The notes under the pieces: model-generated
Databases searched by the model: none
What the model saw: the letters and a program-made list of their open reading frames with translations, nothing else
What the model was told of the DNA's origin: nothing
Translations under genes and position numbers: made by a program
NCBI RefSeq assembly: GCF_000764305.2
Contig: NW_025936455.1
Coordinates: 146,812 to 210,811, forward strand
Reading direction: 5' to 3'
DNA: 64,000 nt
Source: Hyalella azteca
Taxonomy: Eukaryota; Arthropoda; Malacostraca; Amphipoda; Hyalellidae
Shown: positions 23,496 to 35,222 of the stretch, piece by piece
How positions within the stretch are numbered: position 1 is the stretch's first letter
Layout: the number at the start of each line of letters is the position of its first letter

Positions 23496-26489
23496 GCCAG
23501 AGATATTTTAACGTCCAATAGAGAGCAACTAAAAACAAAGCACGGATGAAGACTAGGCACTTAAGATTTGTACTCAGGTTTCCTCAACCCAAAATTATGA
23601 ACCAACTTACATAATAGGCGCTCATTAAGCAAGGCAGTTATTTAGATTTTTGCAAGACTTCTATTCACACAAGAATAATCCTTTTAAATTTCAGTCCGCA
23701 ACGAAACACGAACGTCGTTTCTAAACATTTTTTGTTGGTTTAATTAATCCTAAAGGCCCTTAATTGCATTCAACAAGCTCGCCAAATAGCCCGAATATAA
23801 ATTAATGTGACTGCGGTGCAGGAACTTGATATCTTTCATTGGAAGTTGCATACGCTAATGAGATGTAGAGCAGCGCTGTTCACTTTAATTTCAATAGATC
23901 GCTAATTTTACAGAAAAATTGTTAATTTTGATTTCGGCTTCGAATGTTTTGACAGCGACATCTATTAATGGATACTTGCAATTTCCCGAAATGACAAGTC
24001 TTTTTTGAAACCTATTATTGAGCACAAATCTGGCGCTAATTAAAAAAAATCAAATTCCATGTAGGCGTTATTTAAATGGAGAGAACACTATTAATAACAA
24101 GCCGTACTGAGAGCGGAAGCTGCAAATAAATTTTTAATAAAAATTAATAGAATACTATTGTTGAATTTAGATAAAACGTTTGAATGCGGCATACATATAA
24201 CCTGATAAGTGAATGAACGTTAGGACATTCCATGCCATAATTTTACAAAGCTTTGAAATTATCATGTACCCCTAAACTTAAATAAATTTATTGTTTCATG
24301 GAATATTTAATTTTCTTGAAGGCTGTCCAAATGTTTTAAGGCTGTCCAAATGTTTTAAGGCTGTCCAAATGAAACAGTGGCATAACGAAACGAACTGTGA
24401 GTGTGATGACAAATATAACATCTTCATCCTCTCAGAGAAGTAGCGAAATCAATCTTTCTGCCTTATAATTATCGTCGATTGTCAATAGCTTAAATTGAGA
24501 ACAAACTCAATACATGTTCTGCAAATTTGCCATCAGTCAAAATCGCCGAATTGATTTCTCTGGAAGTCGAAAATCAGCAACAATTTATACCTGTCAATGA
24601 TTTTCTCGATGACATCGGCCATTTTTACAGCGCATGGATGTCCGCAATATAAGCTCCTTTCTCTGGTAAGAATATTTACACGCTATTTGCTAGAGCGGTT
24701 TAGCGTCGTCGATGTAGCCTGCTTACCAACTTCTACACGTCAATGCAATAAACCGTCATCTTCATATTTTCTATGAATATAAAATTTATAGTAAATTCTT
24801 AAGACATGTCATTAAAGATGAAATGATGAAAAATGGCACCCAATTATACTGATAAATTTAATGATACTGATAAAGTGAAAACGTTTTCTAGAAAAGGCAT
24901 GAAGCGATAATTCGGAAGCTTGCATTTATATGTTTACCTTCAATGATTGAAGATATGAACGAGCTACTGTCTATAACATCATCAGTTATATGAGTAAAAA
25001 TATAGGTGCCTATCACTTGGTCAGTATCATAATGATTTAGTTTGAAATAGTGATTTTTAATTAATAAACTAGTGATTTAGTCTAAGTTCTCTAAAATGAT
25101 GCATAATTTGTCTTTCGTTTGCGTTTCCTCAACATTTCAAAATGTTAAAATAAAACTTTATATTGGAAATGGGGAATATAAATGCACTAGATGCCACGAA
25201 CCTCTTATATATAAAATGTTATTCATTCTTTAATTGCTTTGCAGGTCAATTAGAAATTTTTTCTTCTTCCAGGCTGTTCGAAAATTTAATCTCATCAGCC
25301 TCATCAATGAGCAGGGCTTGCCTCATTAGTCAATTTATACGGGTAATTTATTCCTACCTTGGCGAGAACAGAATTTTTGCTCAAGACTATAACGAAATTT
25401 GAGCCAAAATACCTAATTTTAATTCCGTTAATAGTGTGGCAGAGATTCCAGGCTCCTCCATCGAGCTTCATTAACGATATCGTTCTTTATTCCTTCTCTG
25501 ATTCTAAACTGATCCAATGAAGGCCTGATGATATAGAGGATTATATTCTTACGGGTCATTAGTCTTCGGAAAGCGACTCATCAACTGCAGAAATGAGAGG
25601 AGAAAGTAAGTGGTTGAATGAGAAAGTCGTGAAAATGAAAAGGCCCGATAAAAAGGACGGTCGTTGAAGGAGATAGAAATAGAACGGCTAAAAATGGTCT
25701 TTTCTGCATGCAAAGATAAGATAATTTGATACGGAATAAAACTGGCGCTTGAGCCAGTTTTATTATATATCATATTTCATATTATACCTATTTCATATTA
25801 TGCATATATATTTCATATTATACCAGTTTATATGAAAATAAAACTTAATGTGTAATGTTGCGTCAATATTTACCTAAATAATTACTTGTTGAATAAAGAA
25901 ACGGGGATATTAGCCAAGCATTGTGCTCATAAATATACGGATATTGCTCCCATGATTTAATTAATAATTAGAGTTTTTCACAATGACACCCAAATTTCCG
26001 TGCAAAGCAAATTTCAATCATTCAAATTTGAGCATTAACTCTACTTTGTTTCCTCTAACGCTGAATATAGATACTTTTGGGAACAAATTTTATAATAAAA
26101 TCATGATTTTGAAAATCAAATCAAGATTTTCATCGTTAGGCGGTACTTTTTTGATTTCCCAGCTATTTTACAGTGCTATATTATTGGTCAAATTCATCTG
26201 TCATTATGGTTTTAAAAAACGATTTAACTACAAATTTTTACTAGTGAACCATTGTACTGGTGCTGAAAATTATGAAAATTATTTGTAAATATATCCAGTA
26301 CAAATCGTATTTCTGTCCATTACAACACTGTTTTTATTGACGAACGGCGAGCTTAATGCGATATCCACTGTGAGATGACATCCGTGGCATTGATGGTAAA
26401 ATTATCTGAAGATCCCCTGAGAACATATTTTTCAATACTTATATTCACTGAATAGTGTCGTATCTCCCTAGATCAGCCAAATATCTGAA
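23496..26489. other. AT-rich non-coding stretch
   Basis: Nothing recognised except the 19-bp repeat at 24319-24372 and short TATTTCATATTAT repeats near 25770-25830. Confidence 0.45.
24319..24372. repeat. 19-bp tandem repeat, three copies
   Basis: AAGGCTGTCCAAATGTTTT repeats head to tail at 24319, 24338 and 24357; the third copy diverges after AAATG. Confidence 0.9.
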
Positions 26490-26633
26490 CCTTTACTTTC
26501 AAAAAAAGTTAAGAGATCGTAAGTTCGTCAGCCAATCATTGACGGCCTTTCGAGCAAAATCCACCAATCATAGACAATAAATTAGAGCGTAAGTACTTAC
26601 GTTCACGTAGCGAGTTTTGAAAGTATGGCTCCT
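26490..26633 (-). mobile_element. MITE family 1, copy 2 (reverse orientation)
   Basis: This is the reverse complement of 10844-10991 with scattered differences. It starts ACTTTCAAAAAAAGTTAAGA, continues GATCGTAAGTTCGTCAGCCA, carries the same 14-bp palindrome CGTAAGTACTTACG at 26588-26601, and ends TTTTGAAAGTATGGCTCCT. Non-coding. Confidence 0.75.
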
Positions 26634-29600
26634 GTACTTTAGTTTGAGCTACGAACAGTCATTCACCCTCATCATTAGACAACCCAGCAACGGAGAGATG
26701 AGGACATATTTGGACCGACATCATGCCATGGTGTCGCGATGCTTCGACCATGGAACGTTACAGACATAATTAAAATTATACCGAAGCTATGTTAGCTTCT
26801 TGAAAGACGATTTTCGAACGAAAATATAATACTATAGGTTTCATCTCAAATCGTTTGATTGAGTAAATATTTTGTTTCCATAAAATAAACTACGCCGAGA
26901 ACTTGTATGGTGCATCGGAAAAACGTTTCCGTTAAAGTAGTCATCGCAGATGAAATGTAAAGTTTTGCTCGAAACTTCGACACACGAAGTGATCATCATT
27001 CGACATCAGCGCGACAAATTCAATTAATCAGTGCCTAATTAAAGTCGGCCTTTGTATCACACATCAAACATGCACGCTGCCATATTCTCAAATCTCATCT
27101 CTCTTTGTGTGTATTAAAGTTTAACTAAAATTTCCATACTGGTTAATTTTTATCTATAAGCCTTTGATATTCAATTAAGGTTCATTTAATGAAAACTCAT
27201 TTCAGCTCAATTATCGTTTTCAAAAAAGCTTAAGAATAATTTAAGTCAGTGAAAAAATTTGGATGAAGTCTGAAAATTGACATTGATTGCTGATATCGAC
27301 GGATATCCGATTTATTTTGACAGAAATAAATGACAGAAATAAAATGACAGAAATAAAGTTTTTGACTTTGCAAGAAACTTTCAAAGAAAAAACATTTATA
27401 TTTATTTTGTGAAAATATGACTTGCTTAATAATGTGAGGAGTCATGAAGTTGTATCCAACAGAATTAAGTAGTAGTCAAAGAAAAACATGAAAATAGAAT
27501 TTAGAATAATTATTGGCCTTATCATTTTATGTTAACAAATTTTCTCCGCACAAAAAAGTGGCAAAAAAACAAATTTCACAATGGGATGCCCACGGTGCTT
27601 GTCTGTTGGTGTCATGCCGCTACAACGATCAATCACCGTAAACATAGAGTCGCTTATCAACTTAATTACATTGGCTCTTAGGGTGATCACTTCCCCTACA
27701 ACAATTCTGGGAAGAATAGTTGCCAGAAAAAACAGCAATGGGATTTACTGAGAGGCCAAATTAGCGCTTGCTGGATTTATTTCACGCCGAGGTAAATGTT
27801 GCACGGAGGAAGGGAAATGAGCAGCGCGAGCAAAATTAAAACCCAGCTTTATGTAGCATCGTTTTCGCGAAACTTTCATATTATCTAGAAAACGTTGATT
27901 GAGGGCGGTAACATTCAGCATTTCGACTTCCAACGAAATTTGTTTGAAAGTACGAATTTTCAACTTCCAACGCAATTCAGCATTTCGTACGTTTCAAACA
28001 AATATTTTCAGCAGAAGGAAGGGGTAAGTACAGCACTTGTTTGCCATCTTGCAACGTATATACTCGGCAATTTAATTAAATGAGTGATTTCAATGTAAAT
28101 TCCTAACCAAATAAGGACTCTACATCTTGACGAGATTATTCCTCCTGAGAACGAACCACATCTACAACAGCGCCAAAGTACCCTAGAAAAACTGTCTAAT
28201 TCTCTTGCCATGTAGAGCTAATTTTCCTATTCTCTGAAGGGTTCGGAGAATGGCCCTTGCCGGCTATTCCGACCTTCCTCCACGACCTAAGAAGATCTCT
28301 GCCATTTGTATTCCCAGACTCCTTTTCGAAGCCGGGTGGGACTACAGGATTTCTGGGTATTATTGCGAGCGAAACAATTTTGCAACGCTCTAAGATTGTT
28401 CTTAGTATCATTTTAATGTTCTTCAAATTAAAAGACACAGTGGGATCTGCCAGTAGCCATGCACCCACTGGCTTCCTGCCTCATTAGTTCTAGTGGAAAT
28501 TTTAATTAACACGATACGTTTGTTCCTAACTAAAACGTCAACGAAAAGTACAAGTTAAGAATTTTTTTATTAAATATATCGGTCTAGAAATCTCAAAAGT
28601 AATAGCATTTCTTGTTGCCACCATTACCTGCAGTGCCGCAGCTTAAACAATTTGTTTGTAATGCCTGCTCTAACCGTAATTCAAAATTAAAATTAAATAC
28701 TCAAATTTAGATAGATTGATAAAATTGAATAAAAAATAAAAAAGGATAACACATTTTTGACAATTCATCGTTCAATATAGTATTTTCATTTTATAATCTG
28801 CGATTTAAAAACTGGAATATTTCCTTTAAACTTTTTAAAATTGCCAACTACCTTGGGTCTTAATAGACAGTCAAAAGCTTGAGATATTGCCCTGTTCCAA
28901 ATGTCAAGTTGTCTGCAAGCACAATAAAATGTCTACATTGAGACTCAAAAGCACACAATAGAGTTCTCCCCCTCGCAGTCAATCGGAGGAGCCCATAGAG
29001 TAGAGAATTTTAGACGAAGTTTTATCGAGGAAGAGATCGGTTTGGCTTAATAAATATAAGGAACAGACTACGATAAAACATCATACATTTAAAACAGAAA
29101 ATCCAGGAACAGAAATATTTGAGAAAAGCTTCTAATGGATTTTAGCTTCTGATTTTCTTTTTATTGGACGATTTGTGTTGACGTAATTAATTGCTATTCA
29201 TTCAGACAAAGTTCGGATTTACACGCTTTGAATTGCGTTTAGTTGTGCGGTTAACCCAAATTGTCTACAATAATCTACTATTCATTTGTCTAAGTTTGTT
29301 AGTGTGCTTGAAGCCCGTCACCGCAATTATATTTTCGGACACGTATCTGCTAGACTTATCGTGTCGGGATATAAACCGGGAAAAATGTGTGCTAACTAAT
29401 GTTATTATAAGATATTGAAAAAAGAGGGGAAAATCGTTACATTTAAAAATTAAAAAGAGTTTTTTCCAACATGAAAGTGAAAAATTATTCAAAATTAATA
29501 AGCGCAAGTCTTGAATGGAAGTTTCGTATAAAATGTGTTTTGATCGGGTCTTTCTGCAAATAAATTATTTTAGTTCCAAATAATCAAGATTCGAGATGAT

Positions 29601-30040
29601 GGGGTGATAACGGGATTCTCAAATTGGTGTGATTATCTGTCTCGTGCAACGCCGGGCTTATTAACCTACAAGGTTCTATCACTTCTATCCCCATGAAATA
29701 ATACAAAAATTAAATTAATTTTGATTTAAATAGTTTAGCAATACTTTCAGATGTCTTACTTTGACTGGCACCCAGAGTGTATCCGAGCAACTGAACTCCT
29801 GAGAATTGCTGATGGCAGAAGGAGTTTCTCACGGTAAAGCGTTACCAATGTGATCGCTGGTATCCTGCAACACATAAGATTGTAATAAAATTGTTGATAG
29901 AAATCATCAAAAAAAAATTTAACTTAATTTGCAGACAAAACAACGCTGAAAGAAATGCATGTTATATTATAACATGGCTTGGAAAGGGACAACACACGTG
30001 GAATTAACACAGTGAATAATTCATGAAGGTTTCAATCATG
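26634..30040. other. AT-rich non-coding stretch
   Basis: No gene recognised. It contains an inverted repeat at 27938-28003 and three loose copies of ATGACAGAAATAAA near 27327-27358. Confidence 0.45.
27938..28003. repeat. Inverted repeat with 19-20 bp arms
   Basis: ATTTGTTTGAAAGTACGAA (27938-27956) faces TTCGTACGTTTCAAACAAAT (27984-28003). The arms match except for one inserted base. The surroundings also carry the direct repeats CAGCATTTCG and TTCCAACG. Confidence 0.85.
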
Positions 30041-30568
30041 ATGAATTTAACATTGGTTCTGGTTAAAAATACGGTCTTAGAAATGCGTAAGTTAATCGCC
30101 TGCATTATCATTAAAGTCGACAAAATAAGTACGATGAAATATTGTCTCCCACGTATATATTATAATGTCTGAACATAAACCGCATTTAGAATAGTATACT
30201 GTAATCAAATTATAATTACAAATGCAAATATATGAACGTGAAATGAGTAGAAAAGTTGAGAGCGTAACGAAAAATTAAATTTTGAAAGCTAAGTTAGATT
30301 AGTCGCAATTTACGCCTTAATTGTAAAAGGCATTTATACATGCAAACTTTAAGACAGAGATTTATGGCTGAAAAGATTTATATTAGATAGAGCATATTAT
30401 TAATACCAAAGTTGGTGTCAAACTAGTATTCGAAAATTGCGGAAAATGACGAATCATAATTTATATGTCGGTAATAATGAGAATTAAAAAAAATTATTAT
30501 CGGAGCAGCACGTATTTAATATGCATGCGGCATGGACATTACTCCATATACTATATTTTTCGAGAGTT
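30041..30568. repeat. Segment present twice (second version at 34687-35222)
   Basis: From ATGAATTTAACATTGGTTCT to ATATTTTTCGAGAGTT this matches 34687-35222 with scattered substitutions. Here it is followed by a foldback transposon; the other version continues directly with TTAATTTTTATTTG. Confidence 0.85.
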
Positions 30569-30572
30569 GTTA

Positions 30573-31072
30573 TGGGGACCGTCTACCCTCCGTAAAAACT
30601 TCTACAGTTATCATCCGATCATCGTGAAACTTCACATACATACGTAAAATGTAAAAAAATAACATTTTGTTCCTATGAATTTTTTGAAAAAATTGATAGA
30701 AAATGTGAAATTCATAGAAAACGGCTAAAAACGGGTACTTTAGAAAATCTATCTCCTCCTACAAATAACATCCTACAACATTGAGACACGTATCATTCTA
30801 TTCGTAAAGACCATACCTAACGACTCTAACATCACTTTTCTCATTTTCCCCATAGTTTTTTTATGCGCATTTTTCCCATTTTTCTCCTTTTTTCCCCCTC
30901 CCCCCCCTCTTCTCCCCCATATATAAGACGAACCATACACAAATTCCAAAAAATGATGTTGGAGTCGATAGGTATGGTCTTTACGAATCGAATGGTATAT
31001 GTCTCATTGCTGTAGCTTGAAAACTGTAGGAGGAGATAGGTTTTCAAAAAGACAAAAAACGAAAATTTAAAT
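30573..31072 (+). mobile_element. Foldback MITE, member 2 (right end lost at an N)
   Basis: The left end TGGGGACCGTCTACCC follows TTA (30570-30572) and resembles GGGGAGCGTCTGGG of the complete member at 33327. Long imperfect inverted arms at about 30745-30818 and 30969-31045 share CTCCTCC, ATCATTC(T/G)ATTCGTAAAGACCATACC and their complements. Between them is a pyrimidine-rich, C-rich centre (30880-30920). The element runs into the N at 31073, so its right end is missing. It has no transposase. The second version of the flank (35222 onward) lacks it and has TTA at the insertion point. Confidence 0.75.
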
Positions 31073-31073
31073 N
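31073..31073. other. Assembly gap (single N)
   Basis: The N lies between the truncated foldback element and the 21-bp array. Confidence 0.9.
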
Positions 31074-31799
31074 TATACTCGCCATAGTTACACGTATACT
31101 CGCCATAGTTACACATATACTCGCCACAGTTACACGTATACTCGCCATAGTTACACGTATACTCGCCACAGTTACACGTATACTCGCCATAGTTACACGT
31201 ATACTCGCCATAGTTACACATATACTCGCCATAGTTACACGTATACTCGCCATAGTTACACATATACTCGCCACAGTTACACGTATACTCGCCATAGTTA
31301 CACGTATACTCGCCACAGTTACACGTATACTCGCCATAGTTACACGTATACTCGCCATAGTTACACATATACTCGCCACAGTTACACGTATACTCTCCAT
31401 AGTTACACATATACTCGCCATGGTTACACGTATACTCTCCATAGTTACACGTATACTCACCACAGTTACACGTATACTCTCCATAGTTGCACATATACTC
31501 TCCATAGTTACACGTATACTCGCCATAGTTACACGTATACTCTCCATAGTTGCACATACGTATACTCTCCATAGTTGCACATATACTCTCCATAGTTACA
31601 CGTATACTCGCCATAGTTACACGTATACTCTCCATAGTTGCACATATACTCTCCATAGTTACACGTATACTCGCCATAGTTACACGTATACTCTCCATAG
31701 TTACACGTATACTCTCCATAGTTACACGTATATATACTCTCCATAGTTACACATATATTCGCCATAGTAGCCCGTATGCTCTTAATAGTTAGTAATACA
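31074..31799. repeat. 21-bp tandem array, about 32 copies, with higher-order structure
   Basis: The unit is the same as at 22066 (GTTACACGTATACTCGCCAT plus A). In the left part, the ACACAT variant occurs at 31111, 31216, 31258, 31363 and 31405, with spacings of 5, 2, 5 and 2 units. That is a seven-unit, 147-bp higher-order period. In the right part the TTGCACAT variant is at 31487, 31550, 31575 and 31638, with a three-unit, 63-bp period and one 25-bp step caused by a 4-bp CGTA insertion. The 292- and 178-codon minus frames across the array are artefacts of the stop-free 21-bp unit. Confidence 0.95.
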
Positions 31800-32934
31800 T
31801 TCTCAGGAGCTACCCGTATAACCATGGTATTTTAATAGTTTTATTTTAGCTCCGTTAGCTTTAGAAAATTGTGCCACCAATTCGAGCACGTCTTGAGAAT
31901 TTTTACTACTATTAAATTAATAGGTCTATATAGATAATCCTCTTTATGAAAACAGAATTGAAAATATTCAATCCTATCTAACTGTGGTGAAATAGGAAAT
32001 TGATCGTTCCTACACAGAGAGAAGCTTTTAAATTTCTGATTCATTAGTACGCTCAAACTCGAAAATAACGTTGCTCTCCAACTTATGCGTTATGCTCTGG
32101 GGAAATATATCTTAATAATTTACCAAACTTAAGTTATTTTTGTATTCGCACTCAATTAGAATAGCATCGTAAACACACAAAAACGTAGAACTACCAAATA
32201 CCAAGTGTGTTGTTGCACTATTTGATTTGTAGTTTTCAGTGATTATCAAAACGGAAGAATTGCTTGCACGACAAAAGTTACGTAGTTGTACAGTGCATTC
32301 ACAACCTACTTCTGCTGCGCTACAGTTGTACCTTGTGTTGTACGAAGAGAATACAATCACAAAGTACGGAGAATAAAGTGAGCTACTACCAAACCTCGAA
32401 TGTAGAAGAATAACTCAGAAGATTGTATGACTTTTCTGATTTAGTTAAATGATATTCTGCGAAAAACCGTTCAACATGGCGGCCATTTATTTACCGTCCG
32501 CTTCTGCGAAAGCGAACAGGATGACAGTTACAATACCTGACCATTCATAGGCCCTATTCAATAGAACGGACTTATAAAACGTGCAATAAGAGCCATCGTT
32601 ATCAGATATCACTGAACAGGCTTCACATTATTCGGCAGAACGACCTGCTCCCTACACGCTGTATATTTGCCTTTGATGACAATTAATTGACAAGTTATTC
32701 CTGTCATCACAATGGCGAAGTTGATTAGAATTGATTTGAACGTCAATTGTGGACATGATCGGTGATATTCAACTTAACAAGGTAAATTCACATAATAAAG
32801 CACAAACGACGTTGTTGTAAATTAGTAAATTTTTGTGAAAAAGAAATGAATGTTAGAAGAAGAAGTTATTTTAATGAACGAAAGAACGACCTGTTCACTT
32901 TACATGATCTATGAAGCCAGGGTGAAGTTTAAAT
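31800..32934. repeat. Second version of the 22.2-23.5 kb segment
   Basis: It starts with CTCAGGAGCTACCCG next to the array and follows the order of 22220-23495. It is diverged in the first kilobase and identical over the last 241 bp (32694-32934). It is cut by the N at 32935. No coding content was recognised. Confidence 0.9.
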
Positions 32935-32935
32935 N

Positions 32936-32986
32936 AGTTACACGTATACTCTCCATAGTTACACATATACTCGCCACAGTTACACG
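32936..32986. repeat. 21-bp array fragment between N and adapter
   Basis: About 2.5 units of the same 21-bp repeat (AGTTACACGTATACTCTCC, then AGTTACACATATACTCGCC) lie between the N at 32935 and the Tn5-end sequence. The fragment is out of place relative to both other versions of this region. Confidence 0.9.
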
Positions 32987-33024
32987 CTGTCTCTTATACA
33001 CATCTAGATGTGTATAAGAGACAG
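32987..33024. other. Inverted pair of Tn5 mosaic ends: sequencing-library junction adapter
   Basis: CTGTCTCTTATACACATCT (32987-33005) is followed at once by its exact reverse complement AGATGTGTATAAGAGACAG (33006-33024). This 19-bp sequence is the hyperactive Tn5 mosaic end used in Nextera chemistry, and two back to back are the circularisation junction of a Nextera mate-pair library. No Tn5 cargo is present. It is contamination that survived trimming, and the sequences on either side are probably not adjacent in the genome. Confidence 0.97.
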
Positions 33025-33326
33025 ACGTACAGCCGAATAAAAAGGCGGTTGGTTGTAAATTGAAATTTTAATGAGTCACAGCCGTCGCTTCAATTTGATT
33101 CCATTTTATGTCAAATTATTGAACTCAATTATTGACGTGAGGGATCATGAACCTTTTAATATTCGCGTTATTGGCTGTAAATTGAAAAAAATAAAATAAT
33201 AACAATTATGACGAAAAAATAAATGATTTGTACATACTAGCTGCGTGTCATTTCAGTGCATACTAAATCAATTATTTGTTCATTTTATTCGCTCAATGTT
33301 TAGGCAGCTCATATGCCCCTGCTTTA
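33025..33326. repeat. Second version of 16975-17276, left of the transposon
   Basis: It begins right after the adapter with ACGTACAGCCGAATAAAAAG and follows 16975 onward to CAGCTCATATGCCCCTGCTT. TTA at 33324-33326 is the left target duplication of the element that follows. Confidence 0.85.
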
Positions 33327-34213
33327 GGGGAGCGTCTGGGGTCAAATTTATCTCGGTTATTTGCGAACGGATCGATTCGAAATTTGGTACACGTATGTAA
33401 AACGGAATTATAAGACTTTTTTATTCGTGTGAATTTTCAAAAAAAAAATGAAAAAAAAACGTGAAATTAATAGAAAACCGCCAAAAAGGGGTACTTTAGA
33501 AAACCTATATCCTCCTAGGATTTTCAAGCTGCAACATCAAAGCACATATCATTCGATGCGTAAAGACCCTATCTAAAAAAGTGTCTATGCGTTTCTTGAA
33601 ATTCTCATTTTTGTGGGTGAGGGAGCATTTTTTGTAAAGTTTTCGGAAATTTTTCGATTTTACCCCCCGCCCCCCCTTTTTTTGCAGAATAAAATCTAAA
33701 CTATAACGAAATTAAAAAAACGCATAAACATTTTTGTAGATCGTTTTCTTCCAAATCGAATGGTGTTTGTCTCATTGATGTAGCTTCAAAACTCTAGGAG
33801 GAGATAGGTTTGCAGTGACAATAAGTTAACTTTTCAGTAGGGCCCGACAAAGTCGCGCGCGCCTCGAAAAAGACATTCAAGGATGCAAGGTTGCGAGACT
33901 ACACGATATTGGAGCTCAATTTCTTTCAAGGATGGTGCGAACGACGGCACGAGAACCATCCCATATGACTGCAGGCGGATAACTGAAGCACAGCGTGTTC
34001 AGACTAGCTATTTAAGTGTGCTACCGGTAATTTAGGCCTATATTAAATGTTGAGAAACTCCACCACCCCTAACCCTTTCGCGATCTGTCGTGAACGCATA
34101 AATCAACGTACAGAGATGGTTTTGGTACCGCTAGATGCGTCAGAATGTAAGCTTTAAGACGAGTATAAAAACCGAAAAAGTCAAAATTTTCGATTTTGAC
34201 CCAGACGCTCCCC
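33327..34213 (+). mobile_element. Complete 887-bp foldback MITE with TTA target duplication
   Basis: The left end GGGGAGCGTCTGGGGTCAAA and right end TTTTGACCCAGACGCTCCCC are inverted copies, with 14 perfect terminal bases (GGGGAGCGTCTGGG). TTA flanks both sides (33324-33326 and 34214-34216). The related site at 17271-17280 lacks the element and has one TTA. Inside, inverted arms at about 33501-33575 and 33735-33810 flank a C/T-rich centre (33660-33680). The right third (33810-34200) is GC-richer unique sequence. There is no transposase frame, so it is non-autonomous. The TTA duplication and G-rich tips fit the PIF/Harbinger superfamily best (inference). Confidence 0.85.
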
Positions 34214-34216
34214 TTA

Positions 34217-34686
34217 ATAGTTTGGTAAACGTAGACTTAATCTTTAATGTGTTGCGTCGACTGATGTACTAGGAGAAGAAATATCAGAGTTATTCTTTCT
34301 TGCTGTCAAGTGTGCTCAAATTTCTAGATCTATTTGCAATTACCCGCATATTTATCAGCAACAATAAAATTTTAACAAAGGAATTCCAATTACTTTAAGG
34401 AGGCGAAATTAATGTGATGGAACACAGAGTCGAGGAAAAGCAACGTACGTATGATATACTGTCTCTTCAATATTCCGAGTCTGGTTTTTTCAAGCTAACA
34501 GTTCTCACACATATTTCAATATCGCTCAAAACGCTCGAGTGAAGTGTTTCATACTCGAATTCGAGATGAAATAGGAAACAAAAGTTAGCTACGCAGCTAA
34601 AGTTTGTGGAGTTTTTCGAGGGGACGCTCGTCTGGGCCAGACATAGCGGTCATCTTTCTTGCCAGGCGTTGTCATGTCAGAGTGAA
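34217..34686. repeat. Second version of 17.3-17.7 kb, right of the transposon
   Basis: After about 75 bp without a counterpart, it matches 17305-17687 from GCTGTCAAGTGTGCTC to GTCATGTCAGAGTGA. At 34684-34687 it switches abruptly to sequence matching 30041 onward. Confidence 0.8.
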
Positions 34687-35222
34687 ATGAATTTAACATT
34701 GGTTCTGATTAAAAATACGGTCTTAGAAATGCGTTAGTAAATCGCCTGCATTATCATTAAACTCAACAAAATAAGTACGATGAAATGCTGCCTCCCACGT
34801 GTATATTGTAATGTCTGAACAAGAACCGCATTTAGAATAGTATACTGGAATCAAATTATAATTCCAAATGCAAATAAATGTACGTAAAATGAGTAGAAAA
34901 GTTGAGCGAGTAACGAAAAATTAAATTTCGAAATCTGAGTTGGATTAGTCGCAATTTACGCCTTAATAATTGTAAAAAGCATTTATACATGCAAACTTTA
35001 AGACTGAGATTTATGTCTGAAAAGATTGATGTTAGATAGAGCATATTATTATTACCAAAGCTGGTGTCAAATTAGTAGTCGAAAATCGCGGAAAACGACG
35101 ATTTATAATTTATATGTCGGAAATAATGGGAATTTTAAAATAAATAAAAAATTCTCGGAGCAGCGAGAAATTAATAGGCCTGGCGCATGGACTTTACTCC
35201 ATATACTATATTTTTCGAGAGT
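34687..35222. repeat. Second version of 30041-30568
   Basis: This is co-linear with 30041-30568, with scattered substitutions and small indels. It ends TTTTTCGAGAGTT and then continues AATTTTTATTTG with no transposon, preserving the empty insertion site. Confidence 0.85.

Noticed and set aside
30841..31825. Long open frames (up to 292 codons) with repeated seven-residue motifs across the 21-bp array
   Set aside because: The unit is 21 bp with no stop codon in several frames, so open frames on both strands are automatic. They also cross an N, and none of the flanks looks coding.
32987..33024. Natural Tn5/IS50 insertion
   Set aside because: Only two 19-bp mosaic ends are present, back to back, with no transposase, no cargo and no 9-bp target duplication; this fits a library junction adapter.
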